Origin: Bacteroidaceae bacterium
GTDB lineage: Bacteria; Bacteroidota; Bacteroidia; Bacteroidales; Bacteroidaceae
DNA: 64,000 bases
Assembly: GCA_017442855.1 (NCBI GenBank)
Contig: JAFSPM010000037.1
Coordinates: 62,001-126,000 of the forward strand
Reading direction: 5' to 3'
The translations under genes and the position numbers were made by a program. The notes under the pieces are model-generated. The model saw only the letters and a list, made by a program, of their open reading frames with translations. It had not been told where the DNA came from and did not search any database. Below are positions 1 to 10,303 of the stretch, piece by piece (position 1 is the stretch's first letter; each line of letters opens with the position of its first letter).

Positions 1-2958
1 AGCATGCAATCCTGAAGGCTTGCGACGGTCGGGGCTGATGCCATATTGCTTGAAGGTGCCTGTGAAATTCTTATTGAACTTATATTCCAACGGCTGCTGC
101 TTGTAGTTGTTGAAGCGGTCTTTAGCCAAACCATTTGCCACCTGCTTGCGGTCCAGCAGATAAGAGGATGAATACCAAACATCACGCAGGTAGTCGATGC
201 CAAACTGATAAGTAGCACCGTCTTTGTTGACCAAGATATGGCGTTCGTCGCATGGGTGACCCAGCTTGACGTAACCCACACCGGCATCTTCCATCATATC
301 CTTGAAGCGCTGGGTGTCTTTGTTGGATACCTGAATCACTACACCTGGGTTCTCGGCAAAGAGAATCTTCACCAAGTCAGTTTCAGCAATCTTGTCGAGG
401 TTGAGTTCCATACCTCCCTCTACATTGGCGAAACACATCTCCAGCAGTGTAGTTATCAAACCACCGGCAGAGATATCGTGACCAGCCAGGATGACACCCT
501 TGCGGATGAGTTGCTGGATGGCGTTGAAAGCATCACGGAAATAGTCGGGATCAGTAACGGTAGGTACATCATCACCCACCTTATTGAGCGTCTGTGCAAA
601 GGCAGAGCCACCTAAACGCAGCTGGTCGAAGCTGAAGTCAACATGATAGATGCTGGTGCTCTTGTTGTTCACCATCACTGGTGACACCACCTGACGCACA
701 TCGTCCACCTCAGCACCCGCACTGACAATCACGGTTCCAGGGGCGATGACCTTGGTGCCATCAGGATACTGCTGTGTCATACTCAAGGAATCTTTGCCTG
801 TAGGTACGTTGATGCCCAACTGCTGGCAATAATCGCTCAACGCCTTTACTGCCGTATAAAGACGGGCATCTTCACCCTTCTGCGAACGGCAAGGCCACAT
901 CCAGTTGGCACTGAGGCTCACACCGTCGATACCACTGTTCAGCGGTGCCCATACCACATTGGTCAGGGCTTCGCTTACTGCCATGATAGAACCCTTAGCT
1001 GGGTCGGCCAATGCTACCTGTGGTGCATGACCAATGGCGGTGGCAATACCTTTCTTGCCACGGTAGTCAAGTGCCACCACACCACAGTCGCTGAGCGGCA
1101 ACTGCAACTCTCCCTGGCACTGCTGACGAGCGATGCGACCTGTCACAGAACGGTCCACCTTGTTAGTGAGCCAATCCTTACAAGCCACTGCCTCGAGCTG
1201 CAGCACATTGTTGATATATTCATCGAGCTTAGTAATGTCATACTCAGGATTCTGGTAATGACGCTCAACAGTCTCATCAATCATATAGGTCTTTGGCGAA
1301 GAACCGAACATCTGGCTTACGGCCAAATCGAACGGACGGACACCATCAGCCTGCTGGAAGGCAAAGCGATGGTCGCCAGTGGTCTCACCCACCACATACA
1401 TTGGAGCGCGTTCACGCTCGGCAATCTTGCGGACATGTTCCAGTGCTTCTTCCTGGATGAGCAAGCCCATGCGCTCCTGGCTCTCGTTGGCGATAATTTC
1501 CTTAGAAGAAAGGGTTTTATCACCAATAGGCAACTGACTCATATCTATCAAACCACCACAATCTTCCACCAATTCGCTGAGGCAATTGACATGACCTGCT
1601 GCTCCGTGATCGTGGATAGATACAACAGGATTGTTGTCTTCCTCACAGAGGGCACGAACCACATTGTAGGTTCGTTTCTGCATCTCGGCATTGGCGCGCT
1701 GAACAGCATTCAGCTCTACACCATTGCTATAACGGCCTGTATCTACTGAAGATACTGAGCCACCACCCAAGCCAATGCGGTAGTTATCACCACCAAGCAG
1801 TACAATCTTGTTGCCTGGCTGTGGCTTTCCTTTGAGGCAATCGCGCTGGGTGCCATAACCCACACCACCAGCCAGCATAATCACCTTATCGTAGCCGTAA
1901 ACCTCGTTGCCTTCCTTGTGCTCGAAAGTGAGGAGCGAACCGCAAATCAGTGGCTGGCCAAACTTGTTGCCGAAATCGCTGGCACCATTGGATGCCTTGA
2001 TCAGGATTTGCTCTGGGGTTTGGTAGAGCCACTTGCGTACTGGCAACACCTGCTCCCAAGCACGGTCTTCATCGGTGCGAGGGTAAGAGGTGATATAAAC
2101 AGCTGTACCTGCGATAGGCCAAGAACCCTTGCCACCACCCATACGGTCGCGAATCTCACCACCAGTACCTGTAGAAGCACCATTGAATGGTTCGACTGTA
2201 GTTGGGAAGTTGTGGGTTTCTGCCTTGAGCGAAATCACACTCTTGATATCTTTTACTTGGAAATAGTCGGGTTTAGAATGGTCAGCTGGAGCGAACTGCT
2301 CAATCACTGGTCCTTCAGCAAAGGCCACATTGTCTTTGTAAGCAGAAATAATCTTACCTCTGTGGGCTTTGGTGGTGTCCTTGATCAGCTGGAACAAGCT
2401 TGACTCCATCTCTTTGCCATCGATGACAAAGGTGCCACCGAAAATCTTGTGACGGCAATGCTCGGAGTTAATCTGTGCGAAGCCAAATACCTCGGAGTCG
2501 GTAAGCGGACGGCCACAGTCTTTTTCTACTTGCTTGAGGTAGTCCATCTCTTCTTTCGAGAGGGCCAGACCTTCACGCTCGTTGTAGGCTTCCAGGTCGT
2601 CGATATGCACAATAGGCTCGGGCTTACGGTTGGTGGTGAACACCTGCTGGTCCAGACCTTTGTACATGCGCTGCAGCATAGGGTCATGGTCAGCATTCTC
2701 ATCAGCCACAGGGAAATACTCCTCTATGCGGGCAATACCTTTCAAACCCATATTTTGGGTAATTTCAACGGCATTGGTACTCCAGGGAGTGATCATCTCA
2801 CGACGTGGACCAACAAAGTAGCCCTTAAGGTTTTCTTCACTTTCAGGTTTTGCTTCGCCAAACAGCCAAGACAGCTCTTCGGCTTCTCTCTGATCAGGTG
2901 TGTGGTCGCTCTCAACGGCAATCACACTTTGTTGTGGGGTTCTGAAAAATAAAATCAT
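1..2958 (-). CDS. purL: Phosphoribosylformylglycinamidine synthase, 3' end outside window
   Basis: This is the large single-chain FGAM synthase of purine biosynthesis, which converts FGAR, ATP and glutamine to FGAM in the cytoplasm. The start codon lies at 2956-2958 and 986 codons are open to the window edge. The reverse-strand translation begins MILFFRTPQQSVIAVES and contains NSEHCRHK around residue 175-185 and ETHNFPTTVEPFNGAS about 80 residues later, both characteristic of the synthase core. The single-chain family is about 1,230-1,300 residues, so the C-terminal glutaminase domain should lie just outside the window. The gene begins 3 bases after the stop of the glycosidase gene at 2962, so the two are probably cotranscribed from the promoter near 4500. 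Confidence 0.96.
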   Translation of the reverse strand, partial: MILFFRTPQQSVIAVESDHTPDQREAEELSWLFGEAKPESEENLKGYFVGPRREMITPWSTNAVEITQNMGLKGIARIEEYFPVADENADHDPMLQRMYKGLDQQVFTTNRKPEPIVHIDDLEAYNEREGLALSKEEMDYLKQVEKDCGRPLTDSEVFGFAQINSEHCRHKIFGGTFVIDGKEMESSLFQLIKDTTKAHRGKIISAYKDNVAFAEGPVIEQFAPADHSKPDYFQVKDIKSVISLKAETHNFPTTVEPFNGASTGTGGEIRDRMGGGKGSWPIAGTAVYITSYPRTDEDRAWEQVLPVRKWLYQTPEQILIKASNGASDFGNKFGQPLICGSLLTFEHKEGNEVYGYDKVIMLAGGVGYGTQRDCLKGKPQPGNKIVLLGGDNYRIGLGGGSVSSVDTGRYSNGVELNAVQRANAEMQKRTYNVVRALCEEDNNPVVSIHDHGAAGHVNCLSELVEDCGGLIDMSQLPIGDKTLSSKEIIANESQERMGLLIQEEALEHVRKIAERERAPMYVVGETTGDHRFAFQQADGVRPFDLAVSQMFGSSPKTYMIDETVERHYQNPEYDITKLDEYINNVLQLEAVACKDWLTNKVDRSVTGRIARQQCQGELQLPLSDCGVVALDYRGKKGIATAIGHAPQVALADPAKGSIMAVSEALTNVVWAPLNSGIDGVSLSANWMWPCRSQKGEDARLYTAVKALSDYCQQLGINVPTGKDSLSMTQQYPDGTKVIAPGTVIVSAGAEVDDVRQVVSPVMVNNKSTSIYHVDFSFDQLRLGGSAFAQTLNKVGDDVPTVTDPDYFRDAFNAIQQLIRKGVILAGHDISAGGLITTLLEMCFANVEGGMELNLDKIAETDLVKILFAENPGVVIQVSNKDTQRFKDMMEDAGVGYVKLGHPCDERHILVNKDGATYQFGIDYLRDVWYSSSYLLDRKQVANGLAKDRFNNYKQQPLEYKFNKNFTGTFKQYGISPDRRKPSGLHA

Positions 2959-2961
2959 ATT

Positions 2962-4464
2962 TTATAGTTTAATTTTTTTCTTTGCTAATTTCGATTCATT
3001 GTGCAAGCGGTCGAGAGCAGTCACCACATAGGTATATTGCCCAGGCTCAAGCGAAAACGGCAAATTGTAATAGGTGTCGCGAGTAACAGCAACTATATGA
3101 GAGGGGTCAGACAAATCTACCCTCTCACCCTTGGCAAAACGATAGATTACATACTGCACAGCCTTATCCATTTCTGTCTTCGCCTTAGGGGCGAGCCACA
3201 TCAATACCAGACCGTCATCGGTAACAATAAATGACAACTTCTTCACTTTTCCTGGAGCTTTGTTGTCAATAAACGGTGATGTTGGCGGAAGGGCCGGATA
3301 TTTGTGATAAACCTGCTTCAGCAGCTCTGTATAATTGCCTACATTATCCACAATATTCTGGGTATACCACTGGCAGCTGCCCTCGATGGTCTGGTACTGT
3401 CGCTGCAGCCTCATCTTCAGCGGCAACTGGTGCTGGTTGGGATGCTGCGGGTCGGCATTCTGCACAGTATTGAGGATGCTCTGACCTATGTAGAGCAGAC
3501 GATTGCCAGCATTCTTTGCCCACCAATCAACCAGTTTACCATAGTCGGCAGCAGGATGGCCCACATGCCAGTATATCTGCGGAATGTTGTAATCAATCCA
3601 TCCTTTATTAACCCACAGCAAGATATCGGCATACAGGTCGTCATAGTTCTGCAAACCGTTGGTTTCGCTACCCAGTGGGTCACTCTTCTGGTTGCGGTAG
3701 ATGCCGAAAGGAGAAATACCGAACTTCACCCAAGGCTTGAGTTCGCGCACCAGGTTGTGTATCTCTTCAATCAATAGGTTGACATTATGCCTACGCCAAT
3801 CGCCTTTGTTGTTGAAGCCTGCTCCTAAGCGCTGGAAATCAGCCTCATCAGGGAAATCCTGACCATTGGCTGGATAGGGGTAGAAATAGTCGTCCATGTG
3901 CAGGGCATCCACATCGTAACGGGTGATAATGTCGGTTATCACACGGCGGATATATTCACGGCTCTCGGACAATGCAGGATTGAAGAACAACTGGTTGTTA
4001 TAGGGTATGAACCATTCGGGATGCTGGTTGGTGATGTGCTTGGGATCGGTCTGTGCCGAAGCAGAAGTCTTGGCACGATAGGGATTGATCCAAGCATGAA
4101 ACTCCATATTGCGTTTATGGCATTCCTCAATCATCCAAGCCATTGGATCCCAATAAGGATTGGGGGCTTGTCCCTGCACACCAGAAAGGTATCGACTCCA
4201 AGGTTCTAACGACGAAGCATACAGGGCATCGGCCTCAGGTCTTACCTGAAAAATGATGGCATTGATGCCTGCTGCCTGCAAAGCGTCCAACTGTTGGGTA
4301 AGCATCAGCTGCATCTCAGCGGCCGACTTGCCCTTGAACTGCCCATTGATAGCTTGTATCCAAGCGCCTCTAAATTCTCGTTTGGGTGAAGTATTCTGTG
4401 CCATTGCACTCACATTCAAGAACATGAGTGCCATGAGAGATATCATGAGATGTTTTATTTTCAT
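2962..4464 (-). CDS. Secreted GHL10-type glycoside hydrolase (DUF187 family)
   Basis: The 500-residue product has a signal peptide (MKIKHLMISLMALMFLNVS, cleavage probably after AMA) and then a family-10-like TIM barrel of the YngK/GHL10 (DUF187) type. The opening strand REFRGAWIQAI near residue 29, IIFQVRPEADALY near residue 72, and the barrel segments FHAWINPYRAK, DALHMDDYFYPYP and FGISPFGIYRN fit that family. The last 90 residues look like a small fibronectin-like domain (GKVKKLSFIVTDDGLVLMWL). Members are thought to act on glycans or peptidoglycan-derived sugars in the periplasm or at the surface, but the substrate cannot be read from the sequence. It precedes purL by 3 bases. Confidence 0.9.
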   Translation of the reverse strand: MKIKHLMISLMALMFLNVSAMAQNTSPKREFRGAWIQAINGQFKGKSAAEMQLMLTQQLDALQAAGINAIIFQVRPEADALYASSLEPWSRYLSGVQGQAPNPYWDPMAWMIEECHKRNMEFHAWINPYRAKTSASAQTDPKHITNQHPEWFIPYNNQLFFNPALSESREYIRRVITDIITRYDVDALHMDDYFYPYPANGQDFPDEADFQRLGAGFNNKGDWRRHNVNLLIEEIHNLVRELKPWVKFGISPFGIYRNQKSDPLGSETNGLQNYDDLYADILLWVNKGWIDYNIPQIYWHVGHPAADYGKLVDWWAKNAGNRLLYIGQSILNTVQNADPQHPNQHQLPLKMRLQRQYQTIEGSCQWYTQNIVDNVGNYTELLKQVYHKYPALPPTSPFIDNKAPGKVKKLSFIVTDDGLVLMWLAPKAKTEMDKAVQYVIYRFAKGERVDLSDPSHIVAVTRDTYYNLPFSLEPGQYTYVVTALDRLHNESKLAKKKIKL

Positions 4465-4496
4465 CTGGGTACTGAATCAGTTAGAGATTTTGAGTG

Positions 4497-4524
4497 CAAA
4501 GATATAATTTTTTCTGTATCTTTG
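4497..4524. promoter_or_regulatory. Divergent face-to-face promoter pair (glycosidase/purL and uvrA)
   Basis: Bacteroidetes -7 elements of the TAnnTTTG class occur on both strands: TATCTTTG on the minus strand at 4497-4504 and TATCTTTG on the plus strand at 4517-4524. They are 12 bp apart, so the two promoters share DNA and transcribe away from each other. The plus-strand start site should fall near 4531, downstream of the in-frame ATG at 4494, and this decides the uvrA start at 4545. Confidence 0.8.
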
Positions 4525-4544
4525 CAAAGCAAAGCGACATTAAG

Positions 4545-7322
4545 ATGATGGAAGAAGACAAATATATCAGCATAAAAGGAGCCAGGGTGAACAATCTGAA
4601 AAATGTGAACGTAGATATACCCCGCAACAAACTGGTGGTTATCACAGGTCTCTCTGGTTCTGGCAAGTCGTCATTGGCATTCGACACTCTCTATGCCGAG
4701 GGCCAGCGCCGCTATGTGGAGAGCCTCAGCAGCTATGCCCGCCAGTTCCTGGGCAGGCTGAACAAGCCTGAGTGCGACTTCATCAAGGGCATTCCCCCAG
4801 CCATTGCCATAGAACAGAAGGTGACCAGTCGCAATCCTCGCTCAACAGTGGGTACTTCCACTGAGATATACGACTACTTGCGTATGCTGTATGCCCGCAT
4901 TGGCAAGACCTATAGTCCCATCAGCGGACAGGAGGTGCGCAAGCATTCTGTGGATGACATCAGCCATTGCATGCAGCAGTTCCCTGACGGCACTCGTATG
5001 TTGCTGATGGCTCCTGTAATTGTGCCTGAAGGGCGTAGCATTACCCGTCAGTTGGACATCTTGCACAAGGAGGGTTTCAACCGCTTGGAGGTAAACGGTA
5101 AGGTGGTGAAGCTCGAAGACTATATCCCTAAGAAAGAAGATGTGGTGTTCTTGTTGGTGGACCGCTTCGTGGTGTCACACGAGCCAGATGCCATCAGTCG
5201 CCTGAACGACTCTGCCGAAACGGCTATGTATGAAGGTGATGGTGCTTGCCTATTGCGTTTCTTCAGCTCTGATGGCAGTACACAGCTCTACCGTTTCAGT
5301 ACCAAGTTCGAGGCGGATGGAATGACGTTCGAGGAACCCAACGACCAACTGTTCTCGTTCAATTCTCCCTTGGGAGCCTGTCCTGAATGTGAGGGCTTTG
5401 GCAGTGTGATAGGCATTGACGAACATTTGGTGGTGCCCAACCGTTCCTTGTCTGTGTATGATGGCGCAGTAGTGTGCTGGCGAGGCGACAAGATGGGAGA
5501 ATGGAAAGACTGGGTGATTCGTGGTGCCGAGAAGGCTGGATTCCCTATTTTCACCCCCTATTATCAGCTTACTGACGAGCAGAAACGGATGCTGTGGGAA
5601 GGAACGCCTTATTTCAAGGGCATCAACGACTTCTTCGACATGGTGAAGGAGAATCAATACAAGATTCAGTACCGTGTGATGTTGGCTCGTTATCGTGGCA
5701 AGACTGTGTGTCCCAAATGCCATGGTTCCCGTTTGAAGCCCGAAGCCAATTATGTGAAAGTGGGCGGCAAAAGCATCAGCGAACTGGTGAACATTCCTTT
5801 AGAAGACTTGAAGCTGTTTTTCGGGCAACTCAAGTTAAGCGACCATGAGCAACAGATAGCCAAACGCATACTGACCGAGATTAACAGTCGCCTGACCTTT
5901 ATGGTAGAGGTGGGCTTGGGCTACCTCACACTGAACCGACAGAGCAATACCCTTTCTGGTGGTGAGAGTCAGCGCATCAATCTGGCTACTTCTTTAGGTA
6001 GCAGTTTGGTGGGCAGTCTATATATCCTCGACGAGCCCAGCATCGGTCTGCACAGTTGTGATACCGATCGTTTGATTCGTGTACTGAAACAGTTGCGTGA
6101 CTTAGGTAATACGGTGATTGTGGTGGAGCACGATGAAGAAATTATCAGAGCAGCTGACTATATCATCGATATTGGTCCGAATGCTGGCCGACTGGGTGGT
6201 GAGATTGTCTATCAAGGCAATATGAGTGATTTGCACAAGGGAACCAACAGCTATACGGTCAACTATCTTTTGGGAGAAGAGAAAATACCAGTACCACAAT
6301 CACGTCGCCCCTGGAACCAGTTTATCAAGATTACAGGAGCCAGGGAAAACAATCTTAAAGGCATCGACGTTACCTTCCCCTTGAATGTGATGTCGGTAGT
6401 GACAGGTGTAAGTGGTTCAGGCAAGAGTACTTTGGTGCGCGATGTGTTCTATCGTGCCTTGAAGCGTGAACTCGACGAATGTGCCGACCGTCCAGGTGAA
6501 TATGCTACCATAGAAGGTGATTTGAGAGACATTCGCAATATCGAGTTTGTGGACCAGAACCCTATTGGCAAGAGTACGCGAAGCAATCCTGTGACCTACC
6601 TCAAGGCATACGATGAGATTCGCAAACTGTGGGCCGACCAGCCGCTCAGCAAGCAGATGGGGTATTCGCCAGGCTATTTCAGTTTCAACAGCGAGGGTGG
6701 CCGTTGCGAGGAGTGCAAGGGCGAAGGTACCGTAACGGTTGAGATGCAGTTTATGGCCGACCTCACCTTCGAGTGCGAGTCATGTCACGGCAAGCGTTTC
6801 AAGGCTGATACCTTAGCGGTGCAATACCACGGAGTGAACATCTATGACGTATTACAGATGACCGTCAACCAGGCGGTTGAGTTCTTTACCCAGCATAAGC
6901 AAAACAAGATTGTGAAACGCCTCAAACCATTGCAGGACGTGGGCTTGGGCTACATCAAACTGGGACAGTCGAGCAGTACGCTCTCTGGTGGTGAGAACCA
7001 GCGTGTGAAATTGGCCTACTACCTAAGCCAGGAAAGTGCCGACCCTACCCTATTCATCTTTGATGAGCCTACTACCGGACTTCATTTCCATGATATCAAG
7101 AAGCTGCTGGAATCATTCGATGCCCTGATTCGTCGTGGACATACCATCGTGATTATCGAGCATAACCTGGAGGTGATTAAATGTGCCGACTATATCATCG
7201 ACCTCGGACCTGAGAGCGGTGACAAGGGTGGCTATCTGGTAGCGACGGGTACACCAGAGGAGATAGCGAAACATTCAGAAAGCTATACAGGACAGTTCTT
7301 AAAAGAAAAACTAAACGCGTAG
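4545..7322 (+). CDS. uvrA: UvrABC excinuclease subunit A
   Basis: UvrA is the damage-sensing ATPase of nucleotide excision repair; it loads UvrB onto lesions. The protein has two ABC-ATPase halves: Walker A GLSGSGKS near residue 35 with signature LSGGESQR, and a second Walker [10 protein letters not shown] with signature LSGGENQR. Two CxxC-x(n)-CxxC zinc modules are visible (CPECEG with CPKCHG, and CEECKG with CESCHG). Its length of about 925 residues is normal for UvrA. An upstream in-frame ATG at 4494 is rejected because it precedes the predicted transcription start; the ATG at 4545 (or the one at 4548) is preferred. The gene ends 1 base before the stop of the convergent DUF4435 gene. Confidence 0.97.
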   Translation: MMEEDKYISIKGARVNNLKNVNVDIPRNKLVVITGLSGSGKSSLAFDTLYAEGQRRYVESLSSYARQFLGRLNKPECDFIKGIPPAIAIEQKVTSRNPRSTVGTSTEIYDYLRMLYARIGKTYSPISGQEVRKHSVDDISHCMQQFPDGTRMLLMAPVIVPEGRSITRQLDILHKEGFNRLEVNGKVVKLEDYIPKKEDVVFLLVDRFVVSHEPDAISRLNDSAETAMYEGDGACLLRFFSSDGSTQLYRFSTKFEADGMTFEEPNDQLFSFNSPLGACPECEGFGSVIGIDEHLVVPNRSLSVYDGAVVCWRGDKMGEWKDWVIRGAEKAGFPIFTPYYQLTDEQKRMLWEGTPYFKGINDFFDMVKENQYKIQYRVMLARYRGKTVCPKCHGSRLKPEANYVKVGGKSISELVNIPLEDLKLFFGQLKLSDHEQQIAKRILTEINSRLTFMVEVGLGYLTLNRQSNTLSGGESQRINLATSLGSSLVGSLYILDEPSIGLHSCDTDRLIRVLKQLRDLGNTVIVVEHDEEIIRAADYIIDIGPNAGRLGGEIVYQGNMSDLHKGTNSYTVNYLLGEEKIPVPQSRRPWNQFIKITGARENNLKGIDVTFPLNVMSVVTGVSGSGKSTLVRDVFYRALKRELDECADRPGEYATIEGDLRDIRNIEFVDQNPIGKSTRSNPVTYLKAYDEIRKLWADQPLSKQMGYSPGYFSFNSEGGRCEECKGEGTVTVEMQFMADLTFECESCHGKRFKADTLAVQYHGVNIYDVLQMTVNQAVEFFTQHKQNKIVKRLKPLQDVGLGYIKLGQSSSTLSGGENQRVKLAYYLSQESADPTLFIFDEPTTGLHFHDIKKLLESFDALIRRGHTIVIIEHNLEVIKCADYIIDLGPESGDKGGYLVATGTPEEIAKHSESYTGQFLKEKLNA

Positions 7323-7323
7323 T

Positions 7324-8322
7324 TTAAGAAGGGAAGATATTGTAGAGGTCTTCCAATATCCAACGGTAACAGAACAGATCTGTGTAATTCTTGTTCTTAC
7401 GTAGCACCACCTCCACAGGTAAGGCGCTGCGTTCATAGTTGGTCAGTTCGTTGTCGAATTGTTTTTCATGCACAGCCTTACGGCGTATCATATTTTCTTG
7501 TTCTCTGCGCAGCTGAGTGCAAACGGGAATAAGCAATTTCATCACCAAATTATCAAGGATATGGTGACCCTGCATATACAAATAGGTAGTGTCGGGAGTA
7601 AGTCCCAACTCCTGCACCTTTGCTTTCTCTTTCTCCACTTCATCCACCAACTCAGGGAAGCGTGTCGTCCAATACTCCATTTCCCTATCTACCTTGTGTT
7701 GCAAGGCATCCAATGACTGTTGTGGGTTCTTGATGTTCACAGGAGAAAGAACCGTATTCTCATGCAATCGCTTCATAGGGAAGGTACTCCAGTCGCAACG
7801 ACGATAGAAATACACATTCCACATAAACAGCGGATAAACAATCTTGGAATAGTCAGTAATAAACTGCTTAAAATCAAATATCTGATGATCGTTCAAGGTT
7901 GCCTGCACACATACCTCATGCAACGAATCGGCATAGCACCAATAGTTCTCGATGGCATAGCAATAGGTTTGCAACACATAAGGACTGCTATTCACCTGAC
8001 GGGAAGAGTCTGACGCCCCTTGCAACAGGAAATCATAGTCACTATCCACACAGGCAATGAGGTTCTCACCCAACTGCTCACTCTCCAACGACTGCATCAG
8101 TACGCTCTTCTTGCCATGCACAAGATTACGCGAATTGGAGGGCAGCATTACCTCAAAGTAGCGCTTTTCATTCTCAAAGGTATTTAGGATATCACGCCAG
8201 AAAGCTATGTCGTCGTAGCTCTCTACATACGCCACCACACGCTTGCGTTTCTTCTTGGGCGAAAGCAGGCGTGCAGCTTCCAAATAATCGGAACTCAGAC
8301 TATGTTTCAGTGACTTTGGCAT
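7324..8322 (-). CDS. DUF4435 protein with Toprim-like motifs (AriB-like)
   Basis: The 332-residue protein matches the DUF4435 pattern. VESYDD near residue 33-38 corresponds to the conserved glutamate of a Toprim fold, and CVDSDYDFLL about 80 residues later to its DxD motif; CYAIENYWC follows. In the PARIS phage-defence system the DUF4435 protein AriB is a Toprim nuclease released by the ATPase AriA after a phage trigger is sensed. Here the gene lies 38 bases downstream of a small ABC-type ATPase in the same orientation, the same gene order. The intergenic stretch contains the recurring word CAATTCTCAATTA just before the ATG. A defence role is inferred only from domain pairing; a repair or RNA-processing role cannot be excluded. 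Confidence 0.8.
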   Translation of the reverse strand: MPKSLKHSLSSDYLEAARLLSPKKKRKRVVAYVESYDDIAFWRDILNTFENEKRYFEVMLPSNSRNLVHGKKSVLMQSLESEQLGENLIACVDSDYDFLLQGASDSSRQVNSSPYVLQTYCYAIENYWCYADSLHEVCVQATLNDHQIFDFKQFITDYSKIVYPLFMWNVYFYRRCDWSTFPMKRLHENTVLSPVNIKNPQQSLDALQHKVDREMEYWTTRFPELVDEVEKEKAKVQELGLTPDTTYLYMQGHHILDNLVMKLLIPVCTQLRREQENMIRRKAVHEKQFDNELTNYERSALPVEVVLRKNKNYTDLFCYRWILEDLYNIFPS

Positions 8323-8360
8323 TTATTTAATTGAGAATTGAAGCCATGCAGGTTTAATGC

Positions 8361-9191
8361 TTACTGTTGTTCAATCTCCTTGGCAATATCGCTGACTTCC
8401 GTCACAGCATCCATCCAACCGTGCATGATGACGGCTGGAGAATGGGTGGTAAGTATCAGCTGGATATTAGGGTTCAACTCACGAATCATGCTGATAAGCT
8501 GTTCCTGCCACTCAATATGCAGAGAGGCCTCTGGCTCATCCATGAACAGCACACTGTGTTCACCACAACGTAGCAAGGCAGTAAGCAGAATCACCAGCAT
8601 GTGCTTTTCGCCTGCCGATAGCTGATAGGCAGTGATGGATTCTCCATACTGATTGAATGACAACTCATTGTTTTGTCGGTCAATTTTCTTGCCCGTATAA
8701 CTGAACAGCTGGTCAATCATTTCTTGGAAGCGGGCCTTGGGCTTCGCCAGCTCGCCAGCTTTAGCACGCTGCTCGTCACTACCACTGAGCATGGCAATCA
8801 TCTTGTTGCCAATATTTACCTGATAGTCCAGGTAGCGACGCTGTAGCAAGTAAATCTGCCAGTCTATCTCAGTACGCACAGAAGGGTCAGCCATACGAGC
8901 CGTAAAGTCGCCTTGTACCAACGGACGGTCGTAACTGCGAATTACATCAAAGGGGATATAAGTAGCCTCTTCATTGTCGAACCACACTTGCACGCCCTGC
9001 AGGAATCCGTCTTTCACACGTCCTGACGTCTGCTCCAGATAAGTCACCGAGCGGTTCAGGATAGTGGTCTTGCCCACACCGTTGATACCACTCAGTATGT
9101 TCACATCGGGACGCAAGTCCCACACAATGTCATAGCGGTTCCACAGTCCGTGAATCTCTATGCGTTTGATGTAGTTCGCTTGTATTTCCAT
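8361..9191 (-). CDS. ABC-type AAA ATPase (AriA/OLD-like), partner of DUF4435
   Basis: The 276-residue ATPase has a complete ABC-class site: Walker A GINGVGKTT near residue 35-43, signature LSAGEKHML near 192, Walker B VLFMDEPEASLH, and the switch histidine in LTTHSPAVI. It lacks the very long coiled-coil of SMC/RecN proteins, and at 276 residues it is compact for an AriA-like protein. Its start codon overlaps the stop of meaB by one base (9191), which points to translational coupling. The pair with the downstream DUF4435 gene resembles the AriA-AriB module of PARIS and, more broadly, OLD-family ATPase/Toprim proteins split into two genes. Confidence 0.82.
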   Translation of the reverse strand: MEIQANYIKRIEIHGLWNRYDIVWDLRPDVNILSGINGVGKTTILNRSVTYLEQTSGRVKDGFLQGVQVWFDNEEATYIPFDVIRSYDRPLVQGDFTARMADPSVRTEIDWQIYLLQRRYLDYQVNIGNKMIAMLSGSDEQRAKAGELAKPKARFQEMIDQLFSYTGKKIDRQNNELSFNQYGESITAYQLSAGEKHMLVILLTALLRCGEHSVLFMDEPEASLHIEWQEQLISMIRELNPNIQLILTTHSPAVIMHGWMDAVTEVSDIAKEIEQQ

Positions 9192-10291
9192 CAGTCTTTG
9201 AGTAAATTAAAATAAGTATCGAGCAGATGCTTCGCTGCCACAAACGAAGTCTTCTGTCCTTGCAGTACCTTCGCTTCCTCACTCGCTATCATGCTATCGA
9301 TGGTAGGATTGTTATAGAAACTATTGCGCAACTGGTCGTTAATGCTCTCATACATCCAGTATTTGCTCTGCTCACTACGACGATATTCAAAGTAACCGTT
9401 GGCCTTCACAAAGTCGATATACTTATACACCATATCCCAAATCTCCTTGATACCCAAACCAAAGAAGCCCGAATAGGTAAGTACCTGTGGTGTCCAATGA
9501 CTTTCAGGCTCCGGGAACATGTGGAGAGCAGTACGGAAGTGACTGGCTGCCAGTTTGGCGCGTTCTATATTGTCGCCATCAGCTTTGTTGATGACAATAC
9601 CGTCGGCCATCTCCATAATGCCTCGCTTGATGCCCTGCAACTCATCGCCGGTGCCAGCCAACTGAATCAACAGGAAGAAATCCACCATCGAGTGACAAGC
9701 TGTCTCGCTCTGCCCCACTCCCACGGTCTCGACAAATATCTTGTCGAAGCCAGCTGCCTCACACAGTATGATGGTCTCACGTGTCTTGCGTGCCACACCA
9801 CCCAATGAACCAGCCGAAGGACTGGGACGGATAAATGCCTTGGGATGCAGCGACAACTTCTCCATACGGGTTTTGTCGCCCAAGATACTGCCCTTAGTAC
9901 GCTCGCTACTGGGGTCGATCGCCAGCACTGCCAACTTACCTCCATATTTCTCCAATACGTGGATGCCAAACACATCGATACTCGTACTTTTACCCGCACC
10001 TGGTACGCCACTGATACCGACACGCACCGAGTTTCCAGCATGAGGCAGACACTTTTCTATCACCTCTTGTGCTATCACCTGATGGTCGGGCAACACGCTC
10101 TCTACCAGTGTCACCGCACGACTCAATATGGTTACATCGCCTTTCAGGATACCCTCTACATAGTCGTTTACCGAAAGCTCACGCCTACGGGCATTCTTCT
10201 TGCGATAGGGATTCACTATAGAAACCGGCTCTACGCCTGCGTTCACTTGCAAACCTTTATATTCTTCACTGTTTTCAGGATGATCCATCAT
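9191..10291 (-). CDS. meaB: Methylmalonyl-CoA mutase-associated G protein MeaB (ArgK family)
   Basis: MeaB is a G3E-type GTPase that protects and reactivates adenosylcobalamin-dependent methylmalonyl-CoA mutase. The P-loop GISGVPGAGKST begins near residue 92, followed by LAIDPSSERTKGSILGDKTRM, the family signature around switch I, then FVETVGVGQSE and the base-recognition motif NKADGDN. Length 366 is slightly long because of an N-terminal extension of about 35 residues. The mutase genes are not in this window. The gene sits 12 bases after the DUF1573 gene and overlaps the ATPase gene by one base. Confidence 0.95.
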   Translation of the reverse strand: MMDHPENSEEYKGLQVNAGVEPVSIVNPYRKKNARRRELSVNDYVEGILKGDVTILSRAVTLVESVLPDHQVIAQEVIEKCLPHAGNSVRVGISGVPGAGKSTSIDVFGIHVLEKYGGKLAVLAIDPSSERTKGSILGDKTRMEKLSLHPKAFIRPSPSAGSLGGVARKTRETIILCEAAGFDKIFVETVGVGQSETACHSMVDFFLLIQLAGTGDELQGIKRGIMEMADGIVINKADGDNIERAKLAASHFRTALHMFPEPESHWTPQVLTYSGFFGLGIKEIWDMVYKYIDFVKANGYFEYRRSEQSKYWMYESINDQLRNSFYNNPTIDSMIASEEAKVLQGQKTSFVAAKHLLDTYFNLLKD

Positions 10292-10303
10292 GATAATTGA
10301 AAA

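Noticed and set aside
238..2952. Plus-strand open frames within purL
   Set aside because: They are antisense shadows of the purL coding region; the minus-strand frame is continuous and carries purL motifs.
4494..4544. Upstream ATG for uvrA
   Set aside because: It precedes the -7 element at 4517-4524 and so would not be in the message; homologues begin near the 4545 start.
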